Below, piece after piece: positions 1 to 12,530 of a stretch of DNA of 64,000 nt (position 1 is the stretch's first letter; each line of letters opens with the position of its first letter). Below the pieces are notes generated by a model. It was not told where the DNA came from. It saw only the letters and a program-made list of their open reading frames with translations, and made no database searches. The DNA is from Nageia nagi (lineage: Eukaryota > Pinophyta). Where the stretch lies: the NCBI GenBank assembly GCA_050084985.1, contig JBITNC010000001.1, positions 115,878,001 to 115,942,000 of the forward strand. Reading direction: 5' to 3'. Made by a program: the position numbers and the translations under genes.

Positions 1-3000
1 AGCATATTTTATAATTTATCATCATATCTCTATGTCTATATCAGTATGTGTTTTATGCATAATTATATTTCATTTTTTAGTTTGATTTATGTGTCAGCAT
101 TGGTCATGTCCTAGGTTGTCTACATATTTCCCTAACTTGGATCATTATTCTAGTTTTGGCCAAGTTTGTGAATTGTTTGCCAAATCATATATGATTCTTT
201 TGTATCAAAATCATACACATCATGTATGATTGATCAAACCCTAATCATCTACTAGGGGGGTGATTTTCTAAATCATCTGAATGATTAATGTAGTCATCTA
301 GGTCCCAAATGATCCTCAAGTTCATATCATCTGAGACTTGAATGGTTTTCATAGTATAGGGCATAAAAAATAATATACATATCAATTTCATAAAAATATG
401 AAATCTAACATATTTTAATCCAAATCAACATTTTAATATTTCAAAATTAATTTACTATATATTCTTGTGGAGTTTTGTTACATACATTTAGTCACTTTGG
501 TTAAGGTTAAACTATTAGTTTTGTAAGCCCTTGGATTTTTCATATGCTCAATCTATGTTTTCTCATTTTTCCATTGAGGAGTGGGTGTTTTTCCTTGTCT
601 CACAATACTTTTATTACCTACAAATCAATCATCTTTATGTTGTTTACACTATAATATTTTGTTAGTGGCTTTGTTTACCCCTTGTCAAGTTTTTCAAAGT
701 TTGATATACATTCTTTTGGGCATTTTTAAATTACTATTGTGCTACTAATTGTCAATTCCTCAATTCATTTACTACTATTCTATTGTGTTTTATCCTAATA
801 TTAAACTATTACATCATCCAAGGGAACATCACATTAGTTAATAAGTAACAACATTACCTTTTTGTATGATGATTCTTCAACTAGTCCTCCTTAGTCACAT
901 CTAAGCCTATTCATCACCATGTGAAGTTTTATCTATCCCTTTCTAATGGTACCTCAATCTACAAGCACCAATCTTTAATCACCATGGATGGTCAAAGTAC
1001 AGCAAAGCAAAATGCCAAAGTTAATAGCGCAACTAACGAACCCTACAAGTCTTTTTTATTTTTATCTTTCATTATATCAAATCATACAAATAACCAATAA
1101 TCATTTTGATGATTTTGAAAACCCTAATTATATAGATGAATGATCTACAAGTTGTTCAAATGACTAGGTTTGATATCAATATCACCCATTTTGTCTATTA
1201 TTATTTTTTAATTTTATGCTCATTTTCATCAACCAATTAATTATCAATTTTAATCACTCCTTATCATACCTAACATCTTCTCATTTTAGGGGGAGGGATT
1301 CACACATTTTATCATTTTGGTCAAATTTTACAAGCTTCCTTCAACCTCATCACTAGCTTTTATCAAGGGCATCTTGAATGCATGGTCAAAATTTTGTATT
1401 ACAATTATTTATTGGGCATTATTACTTGACATAATTGATTGTAAATCAACATATTATAACATCATCATGGTTGATATTACCATTTTCTTATTCAAGCATC
1501 ATATTCCTATGTGCTATGTTTAAATTCTTCATATATCTATGAGTGTATGATCAATATCTCATTTTTTTCACTTCCCTTCAACTACTAGGGTGAGGCAAAT
1601 ATTATTGATTATTTATTTCCCTTCTACTATTGGGAAAAAGTACAGTCAGATCTCTTTGACTATTAGGGAAAATCATAGATCATTTATTTTCTTGTTACCC
1701 TTTCATTATTGGGGAAAATCAAAGATAATTTCTTTTCATATTTAGATAAGATTAAATTTTCTTTAATTTTAGTGACCATATGATCCATTTGGCACATCTT
1801 GAGTAGGTCTACTCTTGGATGATATGATTACTTCCTTGATAATTATTGTTTATATTTATTTTGGTATTACATGACACTATGTCTTATGTTTAAATCAAAC
1901 CCATTTGATATTATGATGATCTAATATGGTGTGTCTATTATTGAAACAATGCTTATCATTACCATTTATGCTTGCATATCATATATTTTTATGCTTAGTT
2001 TCTCCCAAGTTTTGAAGCTCGGCACAAAAAGGGGTAACTATAAATACCATAAAATCACATATTATTTATCTTACAATGTATTTTATAGGAATTTATGATA
2101 TTTACATTATCATATTGAATCATGTCATACTGACTTGTTGTTAGTGTTTCTTGCAGGACCATCTAATGATACCTTGATTTTTTAACACTATATCATAATC
2201 ATACAGATGATTTACTAGTCATTTGGATGATCCTATAAGCTCATAGTCATGTAGATGATCTTGACTGATTATCTATAAATATATGATATAGTATCCATTT
2301 TTAGGACTAATACTTAATTTTCACATGCACTTTTTGAGATCTAACATTCTAAACATGAAATTTGAACTATGACATCACCTTTATAGAGAAATTGCTTGGG
2401 GTTTCATCATAGTGCTTCATCATGCATATTTCAAACCTTAATACCTCATCCTATTCATTATGGATTAAGGTAATTGTATTCCTTATCAATTTTTTAAGGC
2501 TAATATTAGATTTCTTGATGTTTTGGACAAATTTGGACTATATTATGGATCTTCACCAACCTCTTAATATCCTTATTTAGATATATTAATTGATTTATTT
2601 ACATCATTGTATGGCATTATAGGCATACCTTACCTAGGGTTTGTATTTAGGATTTAGATATTTAGGGATTATTTTATAGATCTATTGTACTTAGGTTATT
2701 TGTTTCCATATAATTAAGTTATTTATCATATAATTGTTATCATAATACATCATTGCTCAAATCTTTACCATAGACTTATCATTTTTCATAATCATATATT
2801 AAATATTGTAAATAGTCTTTAGGTATTATTATCTCATTTTTAAAATAGCATGTTATATTGCATCATAGCATAAAGATATTTGGTATTGCCTTTATGACTG
2901 AAGGATAGGAGAACTACTATCTTGTTGAGTTAGGGTCTTGCCCTACTTGATCAACCACAAAGTCTCAAGGATTTATGGTTTGAGGTCTCCATTGATATTC

Positions 3001-3259
3001 TTTATTTCTATTTCAAGTTTATAGGTACAATTTTCACATCAAGATTTCAAGATAAAGGACCTCATCATCATTGATCTTGTCAATGCATCACATCATACGA
3101 AAATTTAGTACTAAAGATTATATTTCTTGAGATTGTTAACAAGGTATGTTTAGTGATCTAAGTACAAGAAATTTAGCTTTACAAAAATAATTAATTAATT
3201 AATTATAATTTATTTAAGAAAAAGAATCAGAATCTATATTTAAAAAATATAATAATTCA
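1..3259. other. AT-rich intergenic DNA, no gene seen
   Basis: I see no coding region, RNA gene or terminal-repeat structure here. The only open frames are short and lack family resemblance. A weak degenerate repeat occurs around 1565-1760, where variants of a phrase meaning 'cttctactattgggaaaa' recur three times. Dispersed 'gatgat' phrases around 190-360 and 2190-2290 look like decayed repeats. Confidence 0.6.
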
Positions 3260-3600
3260 ATTTTGATGCTAAACTTGATGCTACACATGACATTATATAA
3301 GATGCCTAATCAAAATGGGTGCTATATATGACTCTAGATATAATATCAAGTGCAATGCTAATAGTTTCAATATGATGCTACAAATGACTCTATGCATGAC
3401 ATAAAATGCCTCTATGATTGATGCTAAGTATCAATCTATATAAGGTGCTAATTGTGATGCTAGGTATAACTCCAAGTGATGCCAAGTGTCTCTATGTGTG
3501 ATTCCAATTTTTATTAAAAGTGACACTATATTTTATTCCATATGATGCTCAAAATGACACTAAATATTATGGTAGTGTTCTCTAAAATTGATGCCAAAAA
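3260..3600. repeat. degenerate short-period repeat (GATGCTA / TGACTCTA type)
   Basis: About a dozen imperfect copies of a 20-30 base phrase built from 'gatgcta', 'atgactcta' and 'aagtg' follow each other with irregular spacing. There is no coding content. It is most simply an old, diverged minisatellite. Confidence 0.5.
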
Positions 3601-3689
3601 TGGGTCCATTTATGGTGTGTTATTTAGTGATGAACATTAGCATTAGGGTCTAGAATAAAAAAAAATACATTAGAGGTTGACACTTGCTC

Positions 3690-3840
3690 TAATGTTATAC
3701 TTGTATATGTTAGTAGTGATACAAGGCTTGGGAATTATTTGACAAGATGTATGATGCAAATACAATTTCAAGGTTTGCAATGATTGTAGGATATGCACAA
3801 AATAGATTTTAGGAAAAAAGCCTTAGATACATTTATTCCA
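3690..3840 (+). pseudogene. PPR-protein gene fragment (plus strand)
   Basis: The plus strand reads as a pentatricopeptide-repeat segment: WELFDKM, then a tract ending FAMIVGYAQNRF, then a stop, then EKSLRY. Plant PLS-class PPR proteins have (E)LFDKM...NAMIAGYAQNGF..KALE in the same order, so family and frame are recognisable. PPR proteins bind organellar RNA. This piece covers only about one and a half repeats, has an in-frame stop and has no start codon. A second PPR fragment lies just to its right on the other strand, so the pair is an inverted arrangement and not one broken gene. Confidence 0.6.
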
Positions 3841-3954
3841 AAAGCACATAATTGCTTGAAAATATACATATAAGAATAACTACTAGGTGCTCCTTTGGCT
3901 CTTATTTTCTCTTTACGATAAATTGTAAATGCTTCAATTTCTCTAACCCCTTGG

Positions 3955-4280
3955 CTCAACTCTACTCTTCATGATAAATCCATAAAACTATGTCTACATC
4001 ATGCATGTTGTCAAATAATTATCAGGCCTTGTTTATTTTTTCATATTTTTCATGCATTCCTATTAGGGCATTCATTTGATGCAAAACCATTTTTAACTAC
4101 TCTTTGATGAATGTCCATAAGTTCTTCTATAGCTCCCATGGTGGCACATGTTGGAAGAATGTTGGTAAGGTTTAAAGAGTTTATCTTTACATTTAACAAT
4201 TGCATCTTCTTAAAAGTCTCTAGAGCCTTTTTTAGAAAATCCATTTTATGCATATCCTTAAGATCATTACATTCCATGAA
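3955..4280 (-). pseudogene. PPR-protein gene fragment (minus strand)
   Basis: Reading from 4277 downward, the minus strand contains KKALETFKKMQLLNVKINS, then LTNILPTCATMGAIEELMDIH and QRVVKNGF. This matches the PLS-type PPR consensus (ALETFKQMQLAGVKPNS..SILPACA.MGALE.G..IH..(I)KSGF). After a frameshift it continues as MHEKYEKINKA, two stops, and LFDNMHDVDIVLW, the next repeat. The 75-codon open stretch at 4050-4277 is therefore a relic of a larger gene and not a complete small gene. Confidence 0.7.
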
Positions 4281-4515
4281 ACAATCAAATAATTCTCAGT
4301 CCTTGTGTATTTAAACTAATAATTGCAACATTTAACATCTTATTTCTCAATGTTGATATGTGCTTGAAGTTGAAAATTACCATCTTAACAATATGCATAG
4401 TGGAGATACCCCTAAAAGCTTAAAAACAACATTGTGATAGGTATCAAAGGTTGTCCCAAAAGATAAGGTGTCATTGATTTCAAACATTATAACCTGATGA
4501 AGTTACAAAAAATCT

Positions 4516-6390
4516 TTAATTTGGGATAGATTCAGGTAATAACATAGTTGAATCTAATGGCGAGAATGGTGTAAATGATATTGCATTAGAAAATGAAGTT
4601 AATGATGCAAGAAGAAATAAGGTTGAGGCTGATAATGAGGTTGATGATACAATAGAAAGTGAGGCTGGTGATTCAAGGAACAACAAGGTTGATGATGCTT
4701 TAGTCAATGAGGGTGAAAATACTTTAGGCAATGAGGATAACAATGGTACCACATTATCATATACTTCAAACTCTAAAAGTCAAAGAATAAGAAGTCCAAC
4801 AAGATTTAAATTTAAGGGGACTAACATAGATAAGGTGGAGATCAAGATCAATTTACGTAGATAGCCCATTAAAGATAATTCTATAATATTTTTAACTTTT
4901 TTGGTGATAGTAAAGAGGGAGCTTTTCCCTATCACTTATAAATACTATAAGTTAAAAATAATTATTGGACAATGGTTAAGGTAACTTAGAAGCTAAGAGA
5001 TTTCATAATATCCACTTTTGAGTACTTATGTTAATGTTGCATCTATTAAGATAATGGTTTGATGTAGCAAAAATTTATCATTTTGGACATAATAAATAAA
5101 TATATGGTGATGACCATTGACAAATTATGACATGATAATAAGAATTGACTTGTCACATAGTTCTATGACAAGTATGAGAATAACATAGATAGAATTTCTC
5201 ATCCTCCACTTCATGTAAAACTAGAATATTGGGAAGCCTTTATGAAAAGTGTGAGAGATAATAACTTTCAAGCAAGTACTAGCCATTCTATTACGGTAGT
5301 TTATATCATTATTATGTTCATGTGAACTTTACGAGTCACCTTACTTTCCCTAATGAATTAATATATTATTTTCTTTATTATGTTATAGGTGATTAGGCAC
5401 TAGAATAAACAAAATAGATCTCCTCACAATATGTCATGCACACTATCAATCACAAAACATATGCCCAATTGGAGTATGAAATGGTATTCTATCATACTCA
5501 TCAATTATATGTGCTAAACATAGCTATATTATTTTATCATATAACTTATCCTCATGTCTCTCCAAATATATATCTTGCAGAGGAAGAGCAAACCAAATGT
5601 GTAAATTCCACAACCAAGGGTATTTATGTGGTTGTCAACTCATAAAAAGAAGGATGGGCTTTTGTTTCACTAGAAATTACTTTAAAAATCATAAGTGGCA
5701 TGCCCTTACCAAGGTTAGGATGCGAAAGAGCAGTTTGGATTTAGGGTATCAATAAAGGTGTATCATGCTAGTGATGGTTGTAAGCTATAAATGTACCACA
5801 TGCATAAACAATGTGAGCAAGAAAAGAAAATGCTTGAAGAGGATATGAAGGAAAATTTTAAAACTATTCATGAAGAGTATGAGAAAAAGATGCAAGATGT
5901 GACTCTCTGGATTTCATGGTTAAATATGTATTAGTTTTTTTTTATGATTTCATATTTAAAATTTTTACATGTTGGATCCCTAAAGTTATAATGATCCATT
6001 GCATATAATTCCATAGGCCAATTCAAAACAAGATACCCCAACAGTTCAAAGCATAAATAGTAGCTCCATAAGTGCTAACCAAGACTCACCAAATATGATA
6101 CGACTATTATTTCAAATTTAAAATGGTGGAATTAGTTTGTATTATACACTATGTAGTGAATTTATTTGGCCTTTTAATTTTCCATGTAGGGATCATAAAT
6201 AATATTGAATTTTGTATTAGATAAAAAAATGCTTGTTGCTTAAAGACTATGAGGTGGTAGTCAAAGGTATAATGTTCAATGATAACCCTAATGAAATGGT
6301 TCATTCTAAGCTTTTGGGTCCAAGGTATTATAAAGTCAATATGACGATCATTCATAAAGGGGATACCCCATTGTATATATAGAATAATAA
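4516..6390 (+). pseudogene. Transposase_24-type (Ptta/En/Spm) ORF relic
   Basis: Several plus-strand pieces fall in the order expected for the Transposase_24 (Ptta/En/Spm) proteins of plants. An acidic repetitive lead-in is followed by a basic RSPTRFKFKG..KVEIKINLR tract near 4790-4860 (family: RGPT....VEI.FNE.GQP.G). Next come PPLHVKLEYWEAFMKSV near 5205-5255, HKTYAQLEYEMV near 5452-5487 (family: NRxxxxxHTxGrKsyA.leyEm), a Glu/Lys-rich coiled coil near 5815-5935, and VHSKLLGPRYYKVNM near 6300-6345. Stops and frameshifts separate them and I see no terminal inverted repeats, so the host element's limits are unknown. Such ORFs accompany CACTA-type DNA transposons. The family call rests on motif order recalled from the family, without a search. 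Confidence 0.5.
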
Positions 6391-6439
6391 GCTAAAAATA
6401 ATAGAGAGTATGATGTACAGCTTCATTGTCTAGCATGAA

Positions 6440-6830
6440 ATAGAAGTTTATTTCATTTGAACATATTTGAAATATTTAATATTTTAATCATTTGGCATAA
6501 TTATAGAGCATATTTGAATCTTATTGTGCTTATATTTAAATTATTAGAGTTTAAAGTAATCCTTGTTGTGGCCATGAATTATATATCCTCTAACCATTAT
6601 AGTCCATGAAATTATCTACATCATGCATCTTCCACATTGTGCATACATGTCTATCAAGTTTTATGTTCCATTTTATTTTTTCAAAAAGTGTTACTTGTGT
6701 ATGTGGATGTGTCTACTTGGTTCTTGTAAATTGAATGTTGTAGTAACAATATTGTAGAGCATATTTGAATAATTTGAGGAATACTTGAAAATGTAGAGCA
6801 TATTTGAATCATTTGAAAATGATGGAACAT
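6440..6830 (-). pseudogene. PPR-protein gene fragment, copy X
   Basis: The minus strand from about 6650 to 6575 gives MYAQCG followed by IISWTIMVRGYIIHGHNKD. This matches the PPR consensus (D)MYAKCG....DVVSWTAMIxGYAxHGHGKEA. Flanking phrases with 'gagcatatttgaat' recur on both sides (near 6508, 6756 and 6798). The same PPR segment and flank occur again at 7430-7575 plus 12271-12430, and more distantly at 16880-17150, so this is a small dispersed family of dead PPR copies. Several stops are present. Confidence 0.6.
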
Positions 6831-6837
6831 GTTGTGA

Positions 6838-7400
6838 GCTCTTTCATTGCCTACCCTGTATCATAACCTTTTTACAAATAAATTATGATATATGATATGA
6901 AATTATTTAAACACACCATATGATGTGATATGAAATTATTTAAATACATTATATGATTTAAAAACTAGCTGGAGAAAAAAAAACCAATTTTCAACCTAGA
7001 AAATTTTCAAGTATCAAAAACAGTCCAAAAGTGGTAAGTTGGTGAAAACATACTTGTAATACTTATCCAAACATAAAAATAATATGTGGTTCCCAACTAA
7101 ATGATGAGATGAAAATAATGGAATATGATGTGGGCTCCTTCATTGCTTAACCTTTATCACAACATTTTTTACAAATAAACTATGATGTGTGATATGAAAT
7201 AATTTAAATACACCATATGATGTGATATGAAATATTTAAATATATCATATGATCCAAAATTTGGCTTGGAGAAGGAAAGAAACTATTCAACACATAAAAT
7301 TTCCAAGTGTTCAAAAATCAATCCAAAAGTGGTAATTTGGTAAAAACATGCTTGTAATACTTAGCCAAACACAAAAAAAAAAAGTGGTTCCCAAGTACTT
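6838..7400. repeat. two diverged direct copies of a ~280-bp block
   Basis: Block 6838-7105 and block 7125-7395 are direct copies. Shared phrases include 'ccaaaagtggtaa', 'atgatgtgatatgaaa' and 'gtggttccca'. Each contains two or more copies of a 'gatatgaaattatttaaa' phrase. That phrase is close to the reverse complement of the ~32-bp satellite at 17695-17940. With the PPR shards on either side the order is X-Y-Y'-X'. Confidence 0.6.
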
Positions 7401-7429
7401 CATCAAATCAAAGTTTAAGGGCATACTTG

Positions 7430-7575
7430 TTGTGGCCATGAATTGCATATTCTCCAACCATTATATCCATGAAACTATATGCATCATGTATCTTCCACAT
7501 TTAACATTACATATCTATCAAGTTTTAAGTTCCATTTCATTTTTTCAAAAAGTGGTACTTGGGTGTATGGATGTG
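7430..7575 (-). pseudogene. PPR-protein gene fragment, copy X' (interrupted)
   Basis: The minus strand reads VKCGRYMMHIVSW, then after a frameshift MVGEYAIHGHNKYALKL, which is the PPR repeat consensus (SWTAMVGGYAIHGHGKEALKLF). Copy X at 6575-6810 runs on into a phrase with 'gtgtctacttgg'. Here that continuation is missing and reappears at 12271, so 4.7 kb of foreign DNA sits inside this copy. Confidence 0.6.
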
Positions 7576-10500
7576 TGTCATGACCCACCTTAAGACACTA
7601 TTTGACCTTTAGTACTATCGAGGATTTAAATTGATTATATTTGAATAATGTTATGGAATTACATGATTGATATGGGAATATGTATAATTTGTGACAATTT
7701 GATGCTAGCTTCAAGATGTTTTAACATAGGTCACAAAGTGGAGAAGTAACCCAAAGACCTTACAGACCAAAGGTGAATCGGTGATGGGAATAGAAGGGTA
7801 AAAGGAGGAAATGATTGGCATTGATTCGATAACATACCCTATGACTATCGTAAATCATGTAGTTGCATGTGGAGTAATTATTGTGATTGTTAATTGCTTC
7901 ATGAAAATATGTTTGAAAAATGTGTGGATTAACCTTACTCTATAGGATGAAGTGTCCATCACAATTAAAGGTGTGTTTTCTCTTATTTTATATTTTTTAA
8001 ATTTGAATTTGAAATTGAGAGAAAAAGGGGATATACCTTTAGTTAAATTTGAAAATTATTATAAGGTTAGAAATATAAATTTAATGAGGTAAAAGTTCAA
8101 TATGAGTGTCCATATTATTGCCACATAGGGCTAATAGTAAAAACACTATTAGATAGAGACTAAGGTCTCCTTGTGGTATTACATGATAATTAATAGCTAG
8201 GAAAATAATAGAGTAATGACCCTACTTAATTTTGTATTTTTGTGTTAGGTATGGATAAGAGTTGGTACTAAATTGTCAGCTAATGAAAAAGATTCAAAAG
8301 TATTAAATGCTATTACCATCATTTACAAGTTTAGGCAATCCTAACCAAAAATTATTGAGGGTGTGAGGAGACATCCATTTGGACACACTTGAACCCCTTT
8401 AGCTATAAATAAAGGAGTAGAGCATTGGAAAAATACTACTTATCTATCTCTTGTTATTTTCATTTTTAGTTATTCTTAAGCTTGGATTACTTGAAGAAAA
8501 GAAGTCTCTCTCTTCCCTCTCCAAGTCAATGTGCATTCTTTTGCATTTTTAAATGTTTAGTTAAAGTAGTCTTATATTGATGTTATTTATTAAAGTTGTA
8601 TAGAAGGATATTTGATTAAGTTCATGAAAATTAAATGTTGATAGAAGTCTTGTTTTTGATAGGGACATGCTAATTGTTTTAATTAATATACTACATGTGG
8701 TAGTGGGAACTTTGTGTCTTGGAAAAGAAGAACAAATTAATAATCCTTTTTCAATTATATTGGATTTAACGATAAAGTCTACATTGCTTTAATGGTCAAT
8801 TTGACTACTCCTTTTGCATCCTCTTTTTGTGTATGTTCATAGAATGCATTTGCAAAAGCCTTGAGCTTCTCCTTAGTCTTCCATATATACTTCTTAATAG
8901 TTTCAACATTCATTCAAAGTTTCCATAATAGCCTCGACTCAAAAATGTTGGCAAAGGTTTCATAGATGGAATTAATGTTTATCATTGTATATCTATTACA
9001 ATAATCTTTTTATTTATTATGCTTGTAGTTAGACCATGTCAATTACTCTTTGATGGACCTCCAAACCTTTTCTCATGCATGTCATTATTTTCATATGCTT
9101 GCCAAGTGCTAGTAAAAGCTTTAGATCTTCATTGTACACCTTTTTCTATTAGAAAGTAATCTAACTATGCCTTGATGGATCACCATACCTTCATTTAGAT
9201 ATCAAATTTGTTAAGCAATCCATAATAAAGATTTCAAGTTTGGGTTTTAAATTTTCTTTTAAAAACTATGTTTTATTTTTTCCTCTTCTTTGATAATGCA
9301 TTCCTTGCATATCCAATTATTATTAGACTCTTGTACTTGTGCATTTCTTATTCAATAGGTGCTTATAACCATAAAATTCATTGATAAACTCTCTCAACTA
9401 TTCTTTGTTAGACTTCTATATACCCTTCTTAAGCTCACATGTAGGTTCTAGCTAGGATAATGCTAATAAATATTACAGAATTCGGTTTCACATTTCAATA
9501 TTTCATTTTCTTTGATCAGAGATAGCGCATTTGAACACATCCTACTGTCAAATTAGTTAAATTCATTGCCATGATTCAATAATTTTTGAGCTCATTGTAT
9601 TCTCTAGGTTTTGCATATTATCCATTAAGAAATCTATTTAACGAATCTTAGAGAATGGTAGGAAATGCTAGAATCTGATCATTTAATAGAAAGAGTTATT
9701 TCCTCATAAGGTGTGAGTATACGATGATCCAAATTGAAGTAGAAATGGAATAATAAGGTGAGCATATGATGTATATTATATAATCAAATTTGTTATCATT
9801 TGCATTATGAAGATCTTTAGTAAGCCGTGAATTTGAGATACATCTACAAAGGAGCTTTCATGCCTCTTCACTTTCTTTTTTTTTTGGGCACCCCATTTAT
9901 TATGTCTCAATGAATGACTAGCTTTAATAATTTGATATTTAACTTAGTTATAGTTTGATAAGTATGTCTAATATTTCATTTGATAAATAATTAAAATAGG
10001 GAAAGAAAATTATATTAAAGTTTTAAAGGTAATTGTAATTTTAGTTCACTTAGTGCATATTGATATTAAGGATTCATTAGAATCTAATTTAGCTTTATAT
10101 TATGACATTGGTATAATGTTTAAGGTATAATGTTTAGTAAGATAATTTGAATGATATTAAATGAATCCAAGGTTTTAATATGTAATAATAAATGGATTAT
10201 TAAAGATGGGATAATGCATCATGAATCTAATGACCATAGTATTAAGTTATAATATGGAGGAACTATATAATGGAAATGAATCATTAATAGTTAAATAGAA
10301 AACTAAAATGAAGGGAATTATTGATGATTTAAAGAAAAATTATCAAATTTAGTGTACATAATGTTTTATAAAAACTCACAACTAATGAAAGGAGGTAGTT
10401 CAAAAAGGACCTAAAATCCTCAGAAGTCTTAAGTAAGTGAATGCATTGCATTATTTTCAAAATATAAAGTAATTATCCTAATGCTCCTCCTTCCTAGTAC

Positions 10501-12271
10501 TCGATCCGTCTAGCAAGTTCCAAGGTGATGTTTGATGTTCAATGTTCATTGATTGATGAACAATGGAGATGCTTAATTCTTGTTGTTTGAAGATCAATGG
10601 ATGTGTTCCACAACAAATCATATAATAACTCACTAAATAGCATGTTATACTATATTTTTATTACTAAAGGATGATGAATTACCAAATTCATTAAATTTTA
10701 TTAGCCTTATGATGTATTAATGTTCTTGTAATAAGTTATGAAAGTTTTGTCATTATATTAGATGTTGATAAATGAAGTTACGAGGTATGTTCAATCTTCT
10801 TGTAATTGATCATTAAATTAGAAAAGTTTAATGAGAATTATTTGGTATTTATCTCTTATTAATATACTGAATGATGAATGTAAAGTAGATGATTTTGCTT
10901 TCTCTTAATGAATAGCATTACGATAATTAAATGATTAATGATTTGATAAATAGGAGTAAGGATTAATACTTATTATTGCATGATAAGTAGTGGTATTAGA
11001 AAATCGATCTAAATAGACTCCTAAAGAAGTAGATGGATTAGATTATCAATCTCGACAAGTCCAAAATTATCCCAATAACTTAAAATCAACCCTAAACAAA
11101 GTTAACGTTCCAAATGATAATTTGTGATCATTTGGGATACTTAGGGACCCTTGGAATCAAATTGGATATCAATGGGATCCCATGAGATAAATGGAATCAT
11201 TCAGGATTGTTTTGGATGAATGTAAGAAAAATGGTGAAGAACCTTCACCAAGTAAACCTACCTTTCTATATGATAAACAAAAGGAATTTTCTTTGCATGA
11301 GGACCACATAGAGCCTCATTACTTTTGTAGCAATAGTGGCTAGATCTTTCCTCACAACTTGTTACTTTATGTATTTAAGATATCTTTTAAAAAGTGGATT
11401 CATATATGTGATATAATACATGGGATAAACAAGAAAACATGTGACTTTTTGAGTAAGCCTATAATTGAAACTTTCAACAAAAATGAATGGTGTTAAACCT
11501 TAGAACTTGTCTTGTACCACTTCATTATCAAAAACATTAGCTTATGATCAATAGGACATAGGTGGTTCTTTTTGTTAACATATTTAAAAATAGATTAGAC
11601 TAAATAACCACTCAAGGATATTGTTTAATATCCATGGCTCCCCAAGTTATGGGCACAAGGATGCTAAACCACATAGTAGGACTAGCTGATAGTTATGGGA
11701 AGATTAGTACTCATATCCTCCAACAAGTGAGTTAGATAGGGATAGCAATCAAAAAAACTAATATTACCAATTAAGGGTAACTAGTAGTCATACCACTTGC
11801 AATTAGTAGATAGGGGTATATTGTTCCATAAGTGATGCTACTTGCTCATATGGAAGTTTTCTTAGGACAAACTATCTGCTCCTATGAGATGGAGAGTTAT
11901 CATCAGGTGGTGATGCTAAATTAGTGGAAGTGTGATCTCTTGAGTGGTATGGGCCCCAAGTAGAAAACCACTATGATGTAACCAGAAAGCCTATTACACA
12001 TGGGATGTGGGATAGGAATGGTGAGGTTACTTTTGAGGCATATTCTCAATAGGATGAGTGTTGGGAAGTGAACACAAAAAAAGTTTATTATGTTTGGTTA
12101 CCCCAGGTTCTTAACCAATCTTGCCATGTGAGTGCTAAAGTAGCTAGCAGCACTACCAAGCTCATGTGGGATTGCCTGGTTCATTCCTAGATTATTGAGT
12201 GTTAAACCAAATAAAAAAATAGATCTAAATTTTAGGGTTCTGGTTGATGGAAATAAGTGGTTGCGTTACCA
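7576..12271. mobile_element. unclassified 4.7-kb insertion in a PPR relic
   Basis: Comparing this locus with copy X at 6575-6810 shows extra DNA between ATGTGT at 7571 and ATGTGT at 12271. If the insert runs from TGTCATGACC at 7576 to GCGTTACCA at 12271 it has TG..CA ends and a TGTG duplication (7572-7575 / 12272-12275). ATGTG with an end at 12270 is also possible. A TATAAAT box (8404-8410) resembles an LTR promoter. I found no second LTR copy, no primer-binding site and no recognisable protein. Around 8800-8950 the minus strand has a short lysine-rich frame I cannot identify. The limits are well supported; the class is not. Confidence 0.45.
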
Positions 12272-12430
12272 TGTGTCTACTTGGTACTTGTAAATTTGAA
12301 TGTTGTGGTAGCAGTATTGTAGAGCATATTTGAATCATTTGAGCAATAATTGAAATTGTAGAGCATATTTGAATCATTTGAGCATAATTTTGTAATCCTT
12401 GATCATAATTATGGTATTCTTGATTATTTT
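12271..12430. repeat. right-hand part of interrupted PPR-family copy X'
   Basis: This continues copy X': 'gtgtctacttggtacttgta' matches 6710-6730, and the doubled 'gtagagcatatttgaatcat' matches the repeats at 6755-6815. It ends where the copia 3' LTR begins at 12431. The last five bases before that LTR are ATTTT. Confidence 0.6.
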
Positions 12431-12530
12431 TGAAGAAAAATGGACCATTACAGAATATTGAAACATCAGATAACAGATTGCATTACTATGGAGTAAGATT
12501 ACAATCCTTGAGCTTCAAAACATTTCAAAA
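12431..12530 (-). repeat. copia-1 3' LTR, truncated to its last ~100 bp
   Basis: Bases 12431-12530 match 16580-16679 with three mismatches. The match stops where the RNase H reading frame begins, so the inner part of this LTR, the polypurine tract and the end of RNase H are missing. The junction lies in a short repeat ('catttcaaaacatttc'), which suggests a deletion between short homologies. The pol frame now ends at a TGA supplied by the LTR remnant. Confidence 0.8.
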
